Shown piece after piece: positions 43,133 through 51,061 of a stretch of DNA of 64,000 nt. The translations under genes were made by a program, and so were the position numbers. Source of the stretch: Legionella genomosp. 1 (GTDB lineage: Bacteria; Pseudomonadota; Gammaproteobacteria; Legionellales; Legionellaceae); the NCBI GenBank assembly GCA_945878975.1, contig CAMCUM010000003.1, positions 1 through 64,000 of the forward strand. The letters run 5' to 3'. The notes beneath the pieces were generated by a model, which saw nothing but the letters and a program-made list of their open reading frames with translations, was not told the DNA's origin and made no database searches. The stretch's first letter is position 1. Each line of letters begins with the position of its first letter.

Positions 43133-44295
43133 TTCATCAGCGATTAAGTTCATTTTTGGCGAAGAAACGATGCACTTTGCTTGGGGTTGGTCCAATGAGC
43201 GTCAACTGCGTTGACGCAGCGATAGAATTGGCGAATGACCATGAAGTCCCACTACTGTTAATTGCAAGTCGGCGGCAAATTGATAGCAAGACGTTTGGTG
43301 GATATGTTAATAACTGGACAAGTGACGCATTTGCAAGCCATGTAATCGATAAAGATAAAAAAGGAAAAATCCTCCTGGCTCGAGACCACGGTGGGCCTTG
43401 GCAACATACGGTAGAAGTGGATGAAAAACTGAGTTTGCGGCGCGCAATGGAATCAGCCAAAGCATCTTATCTGGCCGATTTGGAAGCAGGGTTTCAAGTT
43501 TTACACATCGATCCTAGTATTGACATACATGGTGATCCAAATGTCGATGAAGTGTTGGCCCGCGTGTTTGATTTATACGAGTATTGTTGGAGTCAGGCTC
43601 AAAGGTTGGGACGGGAAGTCATATTTGAGATTGGCACTGAAGAACAAAGTGGTAGTACGAATACGCAAGAAGAGCTTGATTATACATTGAATGCCGTTCT
43701 GAAATTCTGTAAAAGCAATCGCATCGCTCAACCCTCTTTTGTGGTCGTACAGACCGGTACGCGAGTCATGGAGATGCGAAATGTCGGTTCGTTTGATACA
43801 CCCGTCCGTGTTTCAAACGAGCTTCCAGCAGAAATACAAGTACCCAAAATGATTGAGATTTGCAATCGATATGGCATTTTGATGAAAGAACACAATACCG
43901 ATTATTTATCGGATGAAGCATTGCAGTGGCATCCGCGTCTGGGTATTCATGCGGCCAACGTGGCTCCAGAGTTTGGGGTTGCCGAAACAAGCGCACTATT
44001 GAGTGTGCTCGAAAACAACGGTCTCCATCAGTACGCCGAACGTTTTTTGCAGATTGCCTATGATTCTAAGAAGTGGCATAAATGGATGTTGGCAGACAGT
44101 GCTGCAACGGATCGTGACCGTTCCATTATTGCAGGACACTATGTGTTTTCGCATCCAGGTTGTATTGAGTTAAAAGAAGAGGCTAATAGTGAACTGTCAA
44201 AAATAGGCATTGATCTTGAGGATCACTTGAAACAACAGGTTAAGAAAAGCATTGCCCGCTATATGTCTCATTTTCGGTTGGTGGAGTCTAAATGA
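43129..44295 (+). CDS. KbaZ/GatZ-like class II aldolase-family protein
   Basis: A 388-residue TIM-barrel protein related to the large subunit of D-tagatose-1,6-bisphosphate aldolase. CTLLGVGPMSVNCVDAAIE, PLLLIASRRQIDSKTFGGYV, ILLARDHGGPWQ (family GGDHLGP) and FQVLHIDPSIDIHGDPN follow the KbaZ order. HNTDYLSDEALQWHPRLGIH matches the late conserved block. No KbaY/GatY catalytic partner is nearby, so it may act alone on another substrate. The start at 43129 overlaps the phosphatase stop (ATGA); 43120 is an alternative. Fused by overlap to the following glycosyltransferase gene. Confidence 0.8.
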   Translation: MIHQRLSSFLAKKRCTLLGVGPMSVNCVDAAIELANDHEVPLLLIASRRQIDSKTFGGYVNNWTSDAFASHVIDKDKKGKILLARDHGGPWQHTVEVDEKLSLRRAMESAKASYLADLEAGFQVLHIDPSIDIHGDPNVDEVLARVFDLYEYCWSQAQRLGREVIFEIGTEEQSGSTNTQEELDYTLNAVLKFCKSNRIAQPSFVVVQTGTRVMEMRNVGSFDTPVRVSNELPAEIQVPKMIEICNRYGILMKEHNTDYLSDEALQWHPRLGIHAANVAPEFGVAETSALLSVLENNGLHQYAERFLQIAYDSKKWHKWMLADSAATDRDRSIIAGHYVFSHPGCIELKEEANSELSKIGIDLEDHLKQQVKKSIARYMSHFRLVESK

Positions 44296-45116
44296 AAAGA
44301 GTTGCGACGTTGATTTTAAATAGAAACTTGCCATTAATAACTGACAAATTACATGAGCACCTTTGTAAATACGATGGAGAAGAAACGGATGTTTTTGTCA
44401 TAGAGGCTGGTTCTGACTCAGACAATCTTTCCAGAAATGCAACATGGCATGCTGATTGGGATGACGCACGTACACATGGTCTTCGGTATTCTAGAGGGAT
44501 GAATTATGGATTGAGCCAACTCTGGAAAGAGGGGAAATTCAATCAATATGATGCGTTTTTTTTGCTCACAAATGACACTGAGTTGCAGGAAAGACACTCT
44601 ATAGCACCCTTGATGACTGTGCTGGATCAACATCCTCATGTAGGGATATTATCGCCGTGTTCAACCCGATGGGGTGAAAGACTTTTATTAGATAAACAAT
44701 CTACCAAGTATTTTTGGTTTATTCATAATAACGCTTATTTGTTGCGACGTGAGTTCATTGAATCAATCCAGAATACAGAGGAAAATGCAATCATGAATTT
44801 TCTGTTTGACGGTTCTAATTTTAGAGGGCATTTTGCTGAATCTGAGCTTATTGCAAAAGGCTATGCCAATGACTGGGCCGCAGCAATCACCACAGAAGTA
44901 TGGGCAAGTGAGAATGAGTCATATTTAATCGATCAAGTTGATTTAATCAAGACAGAAGGGTATGAAGAAAATTTGAAACTTTATATCGAAGAGGGTAAGC
45001 AATGGCTACGTAAAAAATACGGATTTAACAGTCGTTGGTCTATGCAACAGTATGTTAAAAGTTTTTATGATAAATTTTTTGAGTTTCATCCTGAGCTTCA
45101 ATCTTTCAAAATATAA
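44292..45116 (+). CDS. Glycosyltransferase-like protein (GT2-type)
   Basis: A 274-residue protein with a GT-A-like start (RVATLILNRNLPLITDKL), a short acidic stretch VFVIEAGSDSDN, and FFLLTNDTELQERHS, which corresponds to the N-N-D metal motif of GT2 rhamnosyltransferase-like enzymes. GILSPCSTRWGER and NNAYLLRREFIES continue that pattern. Start ATG overlaps the aldolase-like gene stop. It could transfer the sugar made by this cassette. No membrane segments. Confidence 0.6.
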   Translation: MKRVATLILNRNLPLITDKLHEHLCKYDGEETDVFVIEAGSDSDNLSRNATWHADWDDARTHGLRYSRGMNYGLSQLWKEGKFNQYDAFFLLTNDTELQERHSIAPLMTVLDQHPHVGILSPCSTRWGERLLLDKQSTKYFWFIHNNAYLLRREFIESIQNTEENAIMNFLFDGSNFRGHFAESELIAKGYANDWAAAITTEVWASENESYLIDQVDLIKTEGYEENLKLYIEEGKQWLRKKYGFNSRWSMQQYVKSFYDKFFEFHPELQSFKI

Positions 45117-45162
45117 AACATTAGGGTCTGTTCACTAATTTCTGTTAGGGGCAATAAAGAAT

Positions 45163-45930
45163 ATGGATAAAAAGATCGACATCAAAAATTTTGGTGGAAA
45201 CGCTGTAAAGCAATTTCAACTTGGCAAGTTGGGAAAAGAGATGCTTGGCGCTGGTCCGTATGAATATTATATTTACGAAACCCAAGAGAGTGAAGCCGTT
45301 AAATTCAGCGATCTGCGTTCCTTCAGCGTATATATATTTCATAAGTCCGCACAATCAGTTGTGACGGTTGATGGCGTAGCGGAAAGCTTGGAACAAGGTG
45401 ATCGAGTACAGTCTGAAGATTGTGCTGTGCATGTCAACGTACAAGGCGGTTCGGTAAAATTTCTTGTGGCTGGCACGTCTAAGCCACATCCTGAAATCAA
45501 GGGTCTTTTTTTTACTCGAGCTGCTGATTTGTATAAAGTAGAAAAACCGTGGGGACATGAATTATGGATTAATGGCCAGCATCCCTGTTATGCATTCAAG
45601 GAAATTTTTATTAAGGCCGGTACTAAAACGAGTTTGCAATATCATAAATTTAAGCAAGAGACGAATGTATTGTTCCAAGGAACAGCTAAGTTACATTATA
45701 AAAATAATGCAAATGTTATGAACGATCTTGTTACAGCCGCTGAAACAGCCGATGTTCAAATTGAGCCAATCAGTAGTGTGGATGTTATGCCATCAATATT
45801 ACATCGTCTTGAAGCAGTTACTGATATTCTACTCTATGAAACATCTACCCCACATTTCGATGACGTCGTTCGAGTTCAGGATGATAATCAACGCACCAAT
45901 GGTCGCATTGAAAAGGAACATACACGATAA
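45163..45930 (+). CDS. Cupin-domain protein, mannose-6-phosphate-isomerase-like
   Basis: A 255-residue protein of two beta-barrel halves. The first half (about 20-105) is a degenerate cupin. The second has KPWGHELWINGQHPCYAFKE, IKAGTKTSLQYHKFKQETNVL (His and Glu metal ligands) and MPSILHRLEAV, as in the isomerase half of ManC-type proteins. It could isomerise a phosphosugar or epimerise a nucleotide sugar. It ends by one-base overlap (TAATG) at the nucleotidyltransferase-kinase gene. A fragment of repeat B (TAGGGTCTGTT) lies just upstream at 45121. Confidence 0.75.
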   Translation: MDKKIDIKNFGGNAVKQFQLGKLGKEMLGAGPYEYYIYETQESEAVKFSDLRSFSVYIFHKSAQSVVTVDGVAESLEQGDRVQSEDCAVHVNVQGGSVKFLVAGTSKPHPEIKGLFFTRAADLYKVEKPWGHELWINGQHPCYAFKEIFIKAGTKTSLQYHKFKQETNVLFQGTAKLHYKNNANVMNDLVTAAETADVQIEPISSVDVMPSILHRLEAVTDILLYETSTPHFDDVVRVQDDNQRTNGRIEKEHTR

Positions 45931-47516
45931 TGAGCGCTCCTATAGTTTGCATTCTTACTGCAGGTAAGGGCGCCCGTATGGGTACTCTCGGTCTGAAACT
46001 TAATAAAGCGTTACATGTGATTGATGGAAAAGCTATTATTTCGCATATTATTGATAAGTTTCCACAAGATGCTGAGTTCGTTATTGGTGTTGGTTATCTT
46101 GCGGAACAGGTTCGTCAATATCTTGAGATTGCCCACCAAGATCGAAAAATATCAATAGTAGAGGTGGATAAATATGAGGGCCCGGGTAGTGGGCCAGGTT
46201 ACTCGTTACTTTGTTGTCGAGAGAGTTTACAACAATCGTTTTATTTTGTTTCATGCGACACGATGTGGGACAACGCAGTTGATTGGAGTATGACTGATAA
46301 TTGGTTAGGTGCGGCTTCTATTCCTTCTTCAGAATCCAGCAGCTACTGCAATTTGAAAATTATCGACGACCAAGTAGTGGATTTATCTGACAAAATATAT
46401 GTGGATGATGCAGCTTTTCAAGCTTTTGTAGGATTGTGCCATATCAAGGATTATGATTGTTTCTGGGAGGCATTGGATTGTAATGAGATGGTGGCCGGTG
46501 AGCATCAAATATCGAATGGTCTTAGATCGCTGATTGAAAAAACAAATGTTAAAGCTCAGCTTATTGAGTGGACCGATGTTGGAGATGCAGACAAATACAA
46601 AAAAACGGTCAGTCGTTTTGAGAATTATGATTTCAGTAAACAAAATGAAGCGCTCTACATCATCAATAGCAAAGTAATAAAATTCTTTGCTGATCCAGTT
46701 GTATCAGAACAACGAGTGCAGAAATCAAAGATCAATCCTAACGTATTTCCACTCATCACTCATCACGCAGGTCAATTTTACGCCTATAGTTTTCAGACAG
46801 GTGAAACACTTTATCAGGCGAACAACCCCTCGATTTTTCAGAGCTTGCTTGTTTGGTTAGGTACTCATTTATGGCGACCTCAATCAATTAACCATGACGT
46901 GATGCAGGCAGCTTGTCTGAAGTTTTATAAAGACAAAACGCTTGAGCGTTTGGCAATGTTTCATCGGAAGTATGATATTGATGACTTGGCATCCTCTGTG
47001 AATGGGCGTCAAATCCCTCCAACCAGTACATTATTGAAGAAGGTGCCTTGGGAGCGTTTATACGATGGTATTCCCTGCTTCATGCATGGTGATCTACAAT
47101 TTGATAATATTCTCTATGATGCAACGGCGGGTACGTTCAAATTATTGGATTGGCGACACGAATTTGGTGGGCATGTAGAGTTTGGTGATTTTTATTATGA
47201 TCTCGCTAAGCTATATGGCGGCATTATTCTAAATTATGATTACATTAAGCTTAATTTACTGAGTTATTCAGAAACAGAGCAAGGTATCTTCTTTGATTTT
47301 GCTCAGAGATTTCAGACGGATAATTATATTGAAGTGTTGAGTAAATATATCCTGGATAATGGGTATGACTTAACCAAGGTTAGAATTTTAGTGGCGTTGA
47401 TTTACTTGAACATGTCTCCTTTACATCATTATCCATTTGATAAAATGTTATACTCTTTGGGCCGGGATTTATTATATAAAGAAACGTTAAAATTGGAACA
47501 GGTTGTAAGTGTTTAA
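45930..47516 (+). CDS. Nucleotidyltransferase-kinase fusion protein
   Basis: A 528-residue two-domain enzyme. Residues 1-240 form a sugar-phosphate nucleotidyltransferase (CILTAGKGARMGTLGLKLNK; FYFVSCDTMWDN with the metal Asp; TDVGDADKY near the end). Residues 250-528 form an aminoglycoside/choline-kinase-type phosphotransferase, with CFMHGDLQFDNILYD as the catalytic HGDxxxxN loop and FKLLDWRHEFGG as the DxD-equivalent metal motif. The natural reading is that the kinase half phosphorylates a free sugar or alcohol and the N-terminal half adds the nucleotide. This resembles LicA plus LicC in one chain. Substrate unknown. Confidence 0.82.
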   Translation: MSAPIVCILTAGKGARMGTLGLKLNKALHVIDGKAIISHIIDKFPQDAEFVIGVGYLAEQVRQYLEIAHQDRKISIVEVDKYEGPGSGPGYSLLCCRESLQQSFYFVSCDTMWDNAVDWSMTDNWLGAASIPSSESSSYCNLKIIDDQVVDLSDKIYVDDAAFQAFVGLCHIKDYDCFWEALDCNEMVAGEHQISNGLRSLIEKTNVKAQLIEWTDVGDADKYKKTVSRFENYDFSKQNEALYIINSKVIKFFADPVVSEQRVQKSKINPNVFPLITHHAGQFYAYSFQTGETLYQANNPSIFQSLLVWLGTHLWRPQSINHDVMQAACLKFYKDKTLERLAMFHRKYDIDDLASSVNGRQIPPTSTLLKKVPWERLYDGIPCFMHGDLQFDNILYDATAGTFKLLDWRHEFGGHVEFGDFYYDLAKLYGGIILNYDYIKLNLLSYSETEQGIFFDFAQRFQTDNYIEVLSKYILDNGYDLTKVRILVALIYLNMSPLHHYPFDKMLYSLGRDLLYKETLKLEQVVSV

Positions 47517-47517
47517 T

Positions 47518-48330
47518 ATGATAAATAAAGATACGAAGCTCTGTATTTCTATTGCTTCACGGCCTAGCAATTTCGGTACGACCCTCCATAATGAAGCCTA
47601 TGCTGCAATGGGATTAAATTTTATATATAAAGCGTTTGTTACAGAGGATGTAAGTGGCGTCATAACTGGTCTGAAAGCTTTAGGTATTCGAGGGTGTAGT
47701 GTTTCTATGCCATTTAAAATCAGCGTTATGTCTTATCTTGACGGTCTAGATGAAGCCGCTGAAATTATTGGAGCCGTCAACACGATTGTTAACAATCAGG
47801 GTAAGCTCACTGGTTACAATACGGATGTAATAGGCGCGCGGTTGGCACTTGAATCGTTGCAAATCCGCGCTAATGAGACTGTTCTGTTGCTCGGTGCAGG
47901 TGGCGTGGCACGTGCGATTTTATTTGCTTTATCGCAACTGGGTTGTACTCAGGTGCGTGTTGCGAATCGTGATGATAAAAAAGCTTTACAATTGAACTCA
48001 ATTTTACCTTGTCGAGTAGTACCGTGGACTGAAAAACAAAATGAACCAGTAGATGTGATCATCAATGCAACATCAATTGGTATGAGTCCGAATGAAAATG
48101 TCATGCCAGTTGATGAGGCCTTTATTAAGCAATCTAGGGCAGTTATGGATGTGGTGAACTCACCGATGGAAACCGAACTGATTCAATGCGCTTATTTGGC
48201 AGGAAAAGCCGTAGCACCGGGCTACTTGATGAGTTTGGAGCAGGTGATAGCGCAGTTTAAATTGTATACGGGTGTGGAGCCTCCCCGTGAAGTGATGATG
48301 CAATCTATTCGGCAATTGCTGAAACAGTAA
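47518..48330 (+). CDS. Shikimate-dehydrogenase-like oxidoreductase (SDH-L/HI0607 type)
   Basis: A 270-residue NAD(P)-dependent enzyme of the AroE superfamily. ISIASRPSNFGTTLHNEAY matches the SDH-L subgroup rather than AroE (S-x-SP-x-x-HN). CSVSMPFKISV holds the catalytic Lys, GYNTDVIGARLAL the catalytic Asp, LLGAGGVARAILFAL the cofactor loop, and PGYLMSLEQVIAQFKLYTG the end block. SDH-L enzymes reduce shikimate poorly and their true substrate is not settled. It starts one base after the fusion gene stop; in this setting a keto-polyol of the cassette is a likely substrate. Confidence 0.85.
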   Translation: MINKDTKLCISIASRPSNFGTTLHNEAYAAMGLNFIYKAFVTEDVSGVITGLKALGIRGCSVSMPFKISVMSYLDGLDEAAEIIGAVNTIVNNQGKLTGYNTDVIGARLALESLQIRANETVLLLGAGGVARAILFALSQLGCTQVRVANRDDKKALQLNSILPCRVVPWTEKQNEPVDVIINATSIGMSPNENVMPVDEAFIKQSRAVMDVVNSPMETELIQCAYLAGKAVAPGYLMSLEQVIAQFKLYTGVEPPREVMMQSIRQLLKQ

Positions 48331-48357
48331 TGTATTTAACTAAAATGGTAATTGCTC

Positions 48358-48457
48358 ACTCCATACGTCATCCCGAACATAGCGAGGGATCTCCGAAGCC
48401 TGGCACAGTACCACAATCTAGGAAGTCCCTCGCTATGTTCGGGATGACGTATGGATG
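48358..48457 (+). repeat. Palindromic repeat family A, best copy
   Basis: CCATACGTCATCCCGAACAT-AGCGAGGGATCTCC and its mirrored half AGTCCCTCGCTATGTTCGGG-ATGACGTATGG, separated by about 30 bases. It is open in frame with the following methyltransferase, so automatic calling extends that gene through it to 48330. Confidence 0.8.
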
Positions 48458-48479
48458 GCATAAAAAAATGAGGCGAAAT

Positions 48480-49616
48480 ATGCAATTAATTAACCGAAAC
48501 CATTGTGTTGTGACTGGTCATAACGACCTTGAGCATCTTCATACAATGGAAAACTTTCCCGTTTTTATGGGGTGTGTTCATTCATCTAAAGCAGATGACG
48601 TTGAAGTCGATATGCGTTGGTCCATTAGTCAAGCGTCTGGGTTGATTCATCTGGAACATTTAATTCCTCTAGAGGTTTTATATCCTGAGTCTCATGGATC
48701 GGGAGGTATTGGTGTATTGTGGGATAAGCATCATAAAGCTTTCGCAAGTTTTCTAAATAGAATGTCGCCGATATCCGTGCTCGAGATTGGGGGGGCGCAT
48801 GGCATTTTATCAAAAGAGTATCGAGCATTTGAAACGATTCCCTGGACTATTCTGGAGCCCAATCCATCACCTGTTGATGGTTGTGCTGCACGATTCATTA
48901 AAGGGTTTTTTGATGACAAATTTTCTTATGATGATGCTTTTGATACAGTCGTACACTCTCATGTATTTGAACACATCTATGAGCCAGGTCAGTTCATGCA
49001 ACATTTATCGGGATTCATGGCGAAGGGACAGCACCTGATATTTTCATTACCGAACCTTCAAGTCATGCTTGAGAGAAAATACACTAATTGCATTAATTTC
49101 GAACACACAGTGTTTCTGACTGAACCCTACATCGAGTATTTGTTGGCTCAGAATGGTTTTAGGCTATTAAAAAAAGAGTACTTCATGGATGATCACAGTA
49201 TTTTTTATGCGACCATTCGTGATGAGACTGTCAAGCCAATCACGCTTCAGGCCGGTCTTTATGATAAAAACAAACAGCTTTATCAAGATTATGTAGCATA
49301 TCATGAAGCGCTCATTAAAGAACTAAACCAAAAGATTGAGGAATCAACGCAACCTGTTTATTTATTTGGCGCCCATGTTTTTGCTCAGTATTTGATTGCA
49401 TTTGGGCTGGATACGAGCAAAATTGTTAGCATCCTGGATAATGACCCGAATAAACAAGGCAAGCGTCTTTATGGCACGAACTTAATGGTTCAGTCGCCTA
49501 GCGTACTGAGAGAGGTGGATTCTCCGGCTGTTATTCTCAAGGCGGGTGTTTATAATCAAGAAATCAAAGAAGACATTCTTGAGAATATTAATCAGGCTGT
49601 TTCCTTTTATGAATAA
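48480..49616 (+). CDS. SAM methyltransferase with C-methyltransferase-type C-terminal domain
   Basis: A 378-residue protein. The ATG at 48480 has GAGG six bases upstream; the longer frame to 48330 only translates a palindromic repeat. ISVLEIGGAHGILSKEYR is SAM motif I, VVHSHVFEHIYEP the post-motif helix, and VYLFGAHVFAQYLIAFGL with VSILDNDPNKQGKRLYG the C-terminal Rossmann-like domain seen in sugar C-methyltransferases. The N-domain (NDLEHLHTMENFPVFMG) lacks the zinc cysteines. It follows the SDH-L gene and may finish the cassette's product by methylation. Confidence 0.75.
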   Translation: MQLINRNHCVVTGHNDLEHLHTMENFPVFMGCVHSSKADDVEVDMRWSISQASGLIHLEHLIPLEVLYPESHGSGGIGVLWDKHHKAFASFLNRMSPISVLEIGGAHGILSKEYRAFETIPWTILEPNPSPVDGCAARFIKGFFDDKFSYDDAFDTVVHSHVFEHIYEPGQFMQHLSGFMAKGQHLIFSLPNLQVMLERKYTNCINFEHTVFLTEPYIEYLLAQNGFRLLKKEYFMDDHSIFYATIRDETVKPITLQAGLYDKNKQLYQDYVAYHEALIKELNQKIEESTQPVYLFGAHVFAQYLIAFGLDTSKIVSILDNDPNKQGKRLYGTNLMVQSPSVLREVDSPAVILKAGVYNQEIKEDILENINQAVSFYE

Positions 49617-49618
49617 AA

Positions 49619-49701
49619 TAGGGTCTGTTGGCAACTCATCTCTAGAAGCCCTACGTCGCGCAGCAGTGGAACGTAGGCATCTGAATTGTGACAGACCCGA
49701 A
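49619..49701 (+). repeat. Palindromic repeat family B
   Basis: TAGGGTCTGTTGGCAACTCA ... CCCTACGTCG and mirrored GAACGTAGGCATCTGAATTG ... ACAGACCC. Nearly perfect ends (GGGTCTGT/ACAGACCC) make it a small inverted-repeat unit. It starts right after the methyltransferase stop and fills the gap to the flippase gene. Confidence 0.7.
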
Positions 49702-49732
49702 GTATATCATTGCGCCAGAGTAGCTTCTAACT

Positions 49733-51013
49733 ATGTATAAGCGAATATTACTAATCGTTGGCATAGATGGGCTTATTAAGGGAATGGGGTTATTGATCAT
49801 CCCGCTCTACTTGTTTCTTATGCCAAAGCAAGAGTTTGGAGAATTTGGGTACTATTTTAGCGCCATTGGATTTCTTGTCCCAATCATTATTTTGGGGTTA
49901 TATGTCACGCAAATAAAAGAATTTTCAGCGACGAACGATTTACAAAAGAAGAAAGTTATTTTCTCTTCTACCATGCTTTTGGTTGGTGGATTTACTGGCT
50001 TGTTTTTTTTAATAATATCGTTAACAGGGCTTGGTCAGTTTTGTTTTGAGTCTGTCTTTGGTCTCCAGAAAAATGCCACTTATAAATATTATGCATTTGT
50101 AATGCTTATCTATTCTGGTACCCTGAATCTGGCTTTGTATTCTCATATAATGTCTCTAAAGAGTGGTAAAGCTCTAGCATGGTTTAATGGATTAAGATTT
50201 TTATTTGCTAATATAGCGCCATTAGGCTGCCTATTCATTGGGCTTGGTGATTTCGATACATCACTGGAACGATTAATAGGCATTGCAATAGGCGAAAGTA
50301 GTTTCTGTATCGGTATCTTGTATTGGTATGGGCGTGACTATTGCACTTGGAAAATTGATAAGAATTTTCTACACAGAGCGATTCAAACAGGGTTAGTTAT
50401 TACACCAGGCGCTATTGCTTGCCTTTTCGGCTCAATGAGTGACCGTTATTTTTTGGGAACTTATCACGGAATGAACCAACTTGCTGAGTATAATTTAGCC
50501 ATGCAATTTATATCTCCTGCTCAAATGATTATTACATCTATACAGACCGTATGGACACCGCATGCCTTCTCAATAGAAGGCAATCGAAATGCTTATGATC
50601 AATCGCTACGTTTTATGTGGAAAACATTGGCTGTCATGACAGGCATAATGTGTGGTGTCTGTATTTGCGTACTGCTTGGCAAGCGGTTTCACATTATTCC
50701 AGTCAATTATTTGGATGTTGAAAGGTTGGTTCCATTGTTGGCTGTGTCGGCTCTAGCTTCCGCACTGGTGAATTTGCCAAATCTGTTATTGGTAAGATTC
50801 GACAGAGCTTCCAGTGTTTCATTTATTTCATGGGGAGGCGCAATATTAAGCCTCACGGCCGGGATTTTTATTACTAAGCCGTTTGGTTATTATGGTGCAT
50901 CTATATCCGCAATAGTGATACAGATATTCGTATTACTTATTTCTTGGCATATAGCAAAAAAATGTTTGAATAAATGTGCTCAAGAGAATACAGTAAATGT
51001 TTTTTCCAGTTGA
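49733..51013 (+). CDS. wzx: O-antigen flippase (Wzx/MVF-like)
   Basis: A 426-residue integral membrane protein with about 12 helices, no signal peptide, and the spacing of the polysaccharide transport (MOP/Wzx) family. Supporting segments are PLYLFLMPKQEFGEFGYYF near the N-terminus (quoted in part) and MSDRYFLGTYHGMNQLAEYNLA in the middle, where Wzx proteins have the D-R/F-L-G-x-Y-NLA pattern. It should flip the lipid-linked O-unit to the periplasmic face. It follows repeat B and precedes the FkbM gene. Confidence 0.82.
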   Translation: MYKRILLIVGIDGLIKGMGLLIIPLYLFLMPKQEFGEFGYYFSAIGFLVPIIILGLYVTQIKEFSATNDLQKKKVIFSSTMLLVGGFTGLFFLIISLTGLGQFCFESVFGLQKNATYKYYAFVMLIYSGTLNLALYSHIMSLKSGKALAWFNGLRFLFANIAPLGCLFIGLGDFDTSLERLIGIAIGESSFCIGILYWYGRDYCTWKIDKNFLHRAIQTGLVITPGAIACLFGSMSDRYFLGTYHGMNQLAEYNLAMQFISPAQMIITSIQTVWTPHAFSIEGNRNAYDQSLRFMWKTLAVMTGIMCGVCICVLLGKRFHIIPVNYLDVERLVPLLAVSALASALVNLPNLLLVRFDRASSVSFISWGGAILSLTAGIFITKPFGYYGASISAIVIQIFVLLISWHIAKKCLNKCAQENTVNVFSS

Positions 51014-51061
51014 GTATAGTCAATATAGATCAATATTCCTAAAGAAAAAAAGAGGTCTTAA

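Noticed and set aside
45163..45930. Full mannose-1-phosphate guanylyltransferase/isomerase (ManC)
   Set aside because: Only the cupin part matches; there is no nucleotidyltransferase domain in this protein.
48358..48457. CRISPR-like repeats
   Set aside because: The family A-D copies are isolated and palindromic, with no regular spacing, spacers or cas genes.
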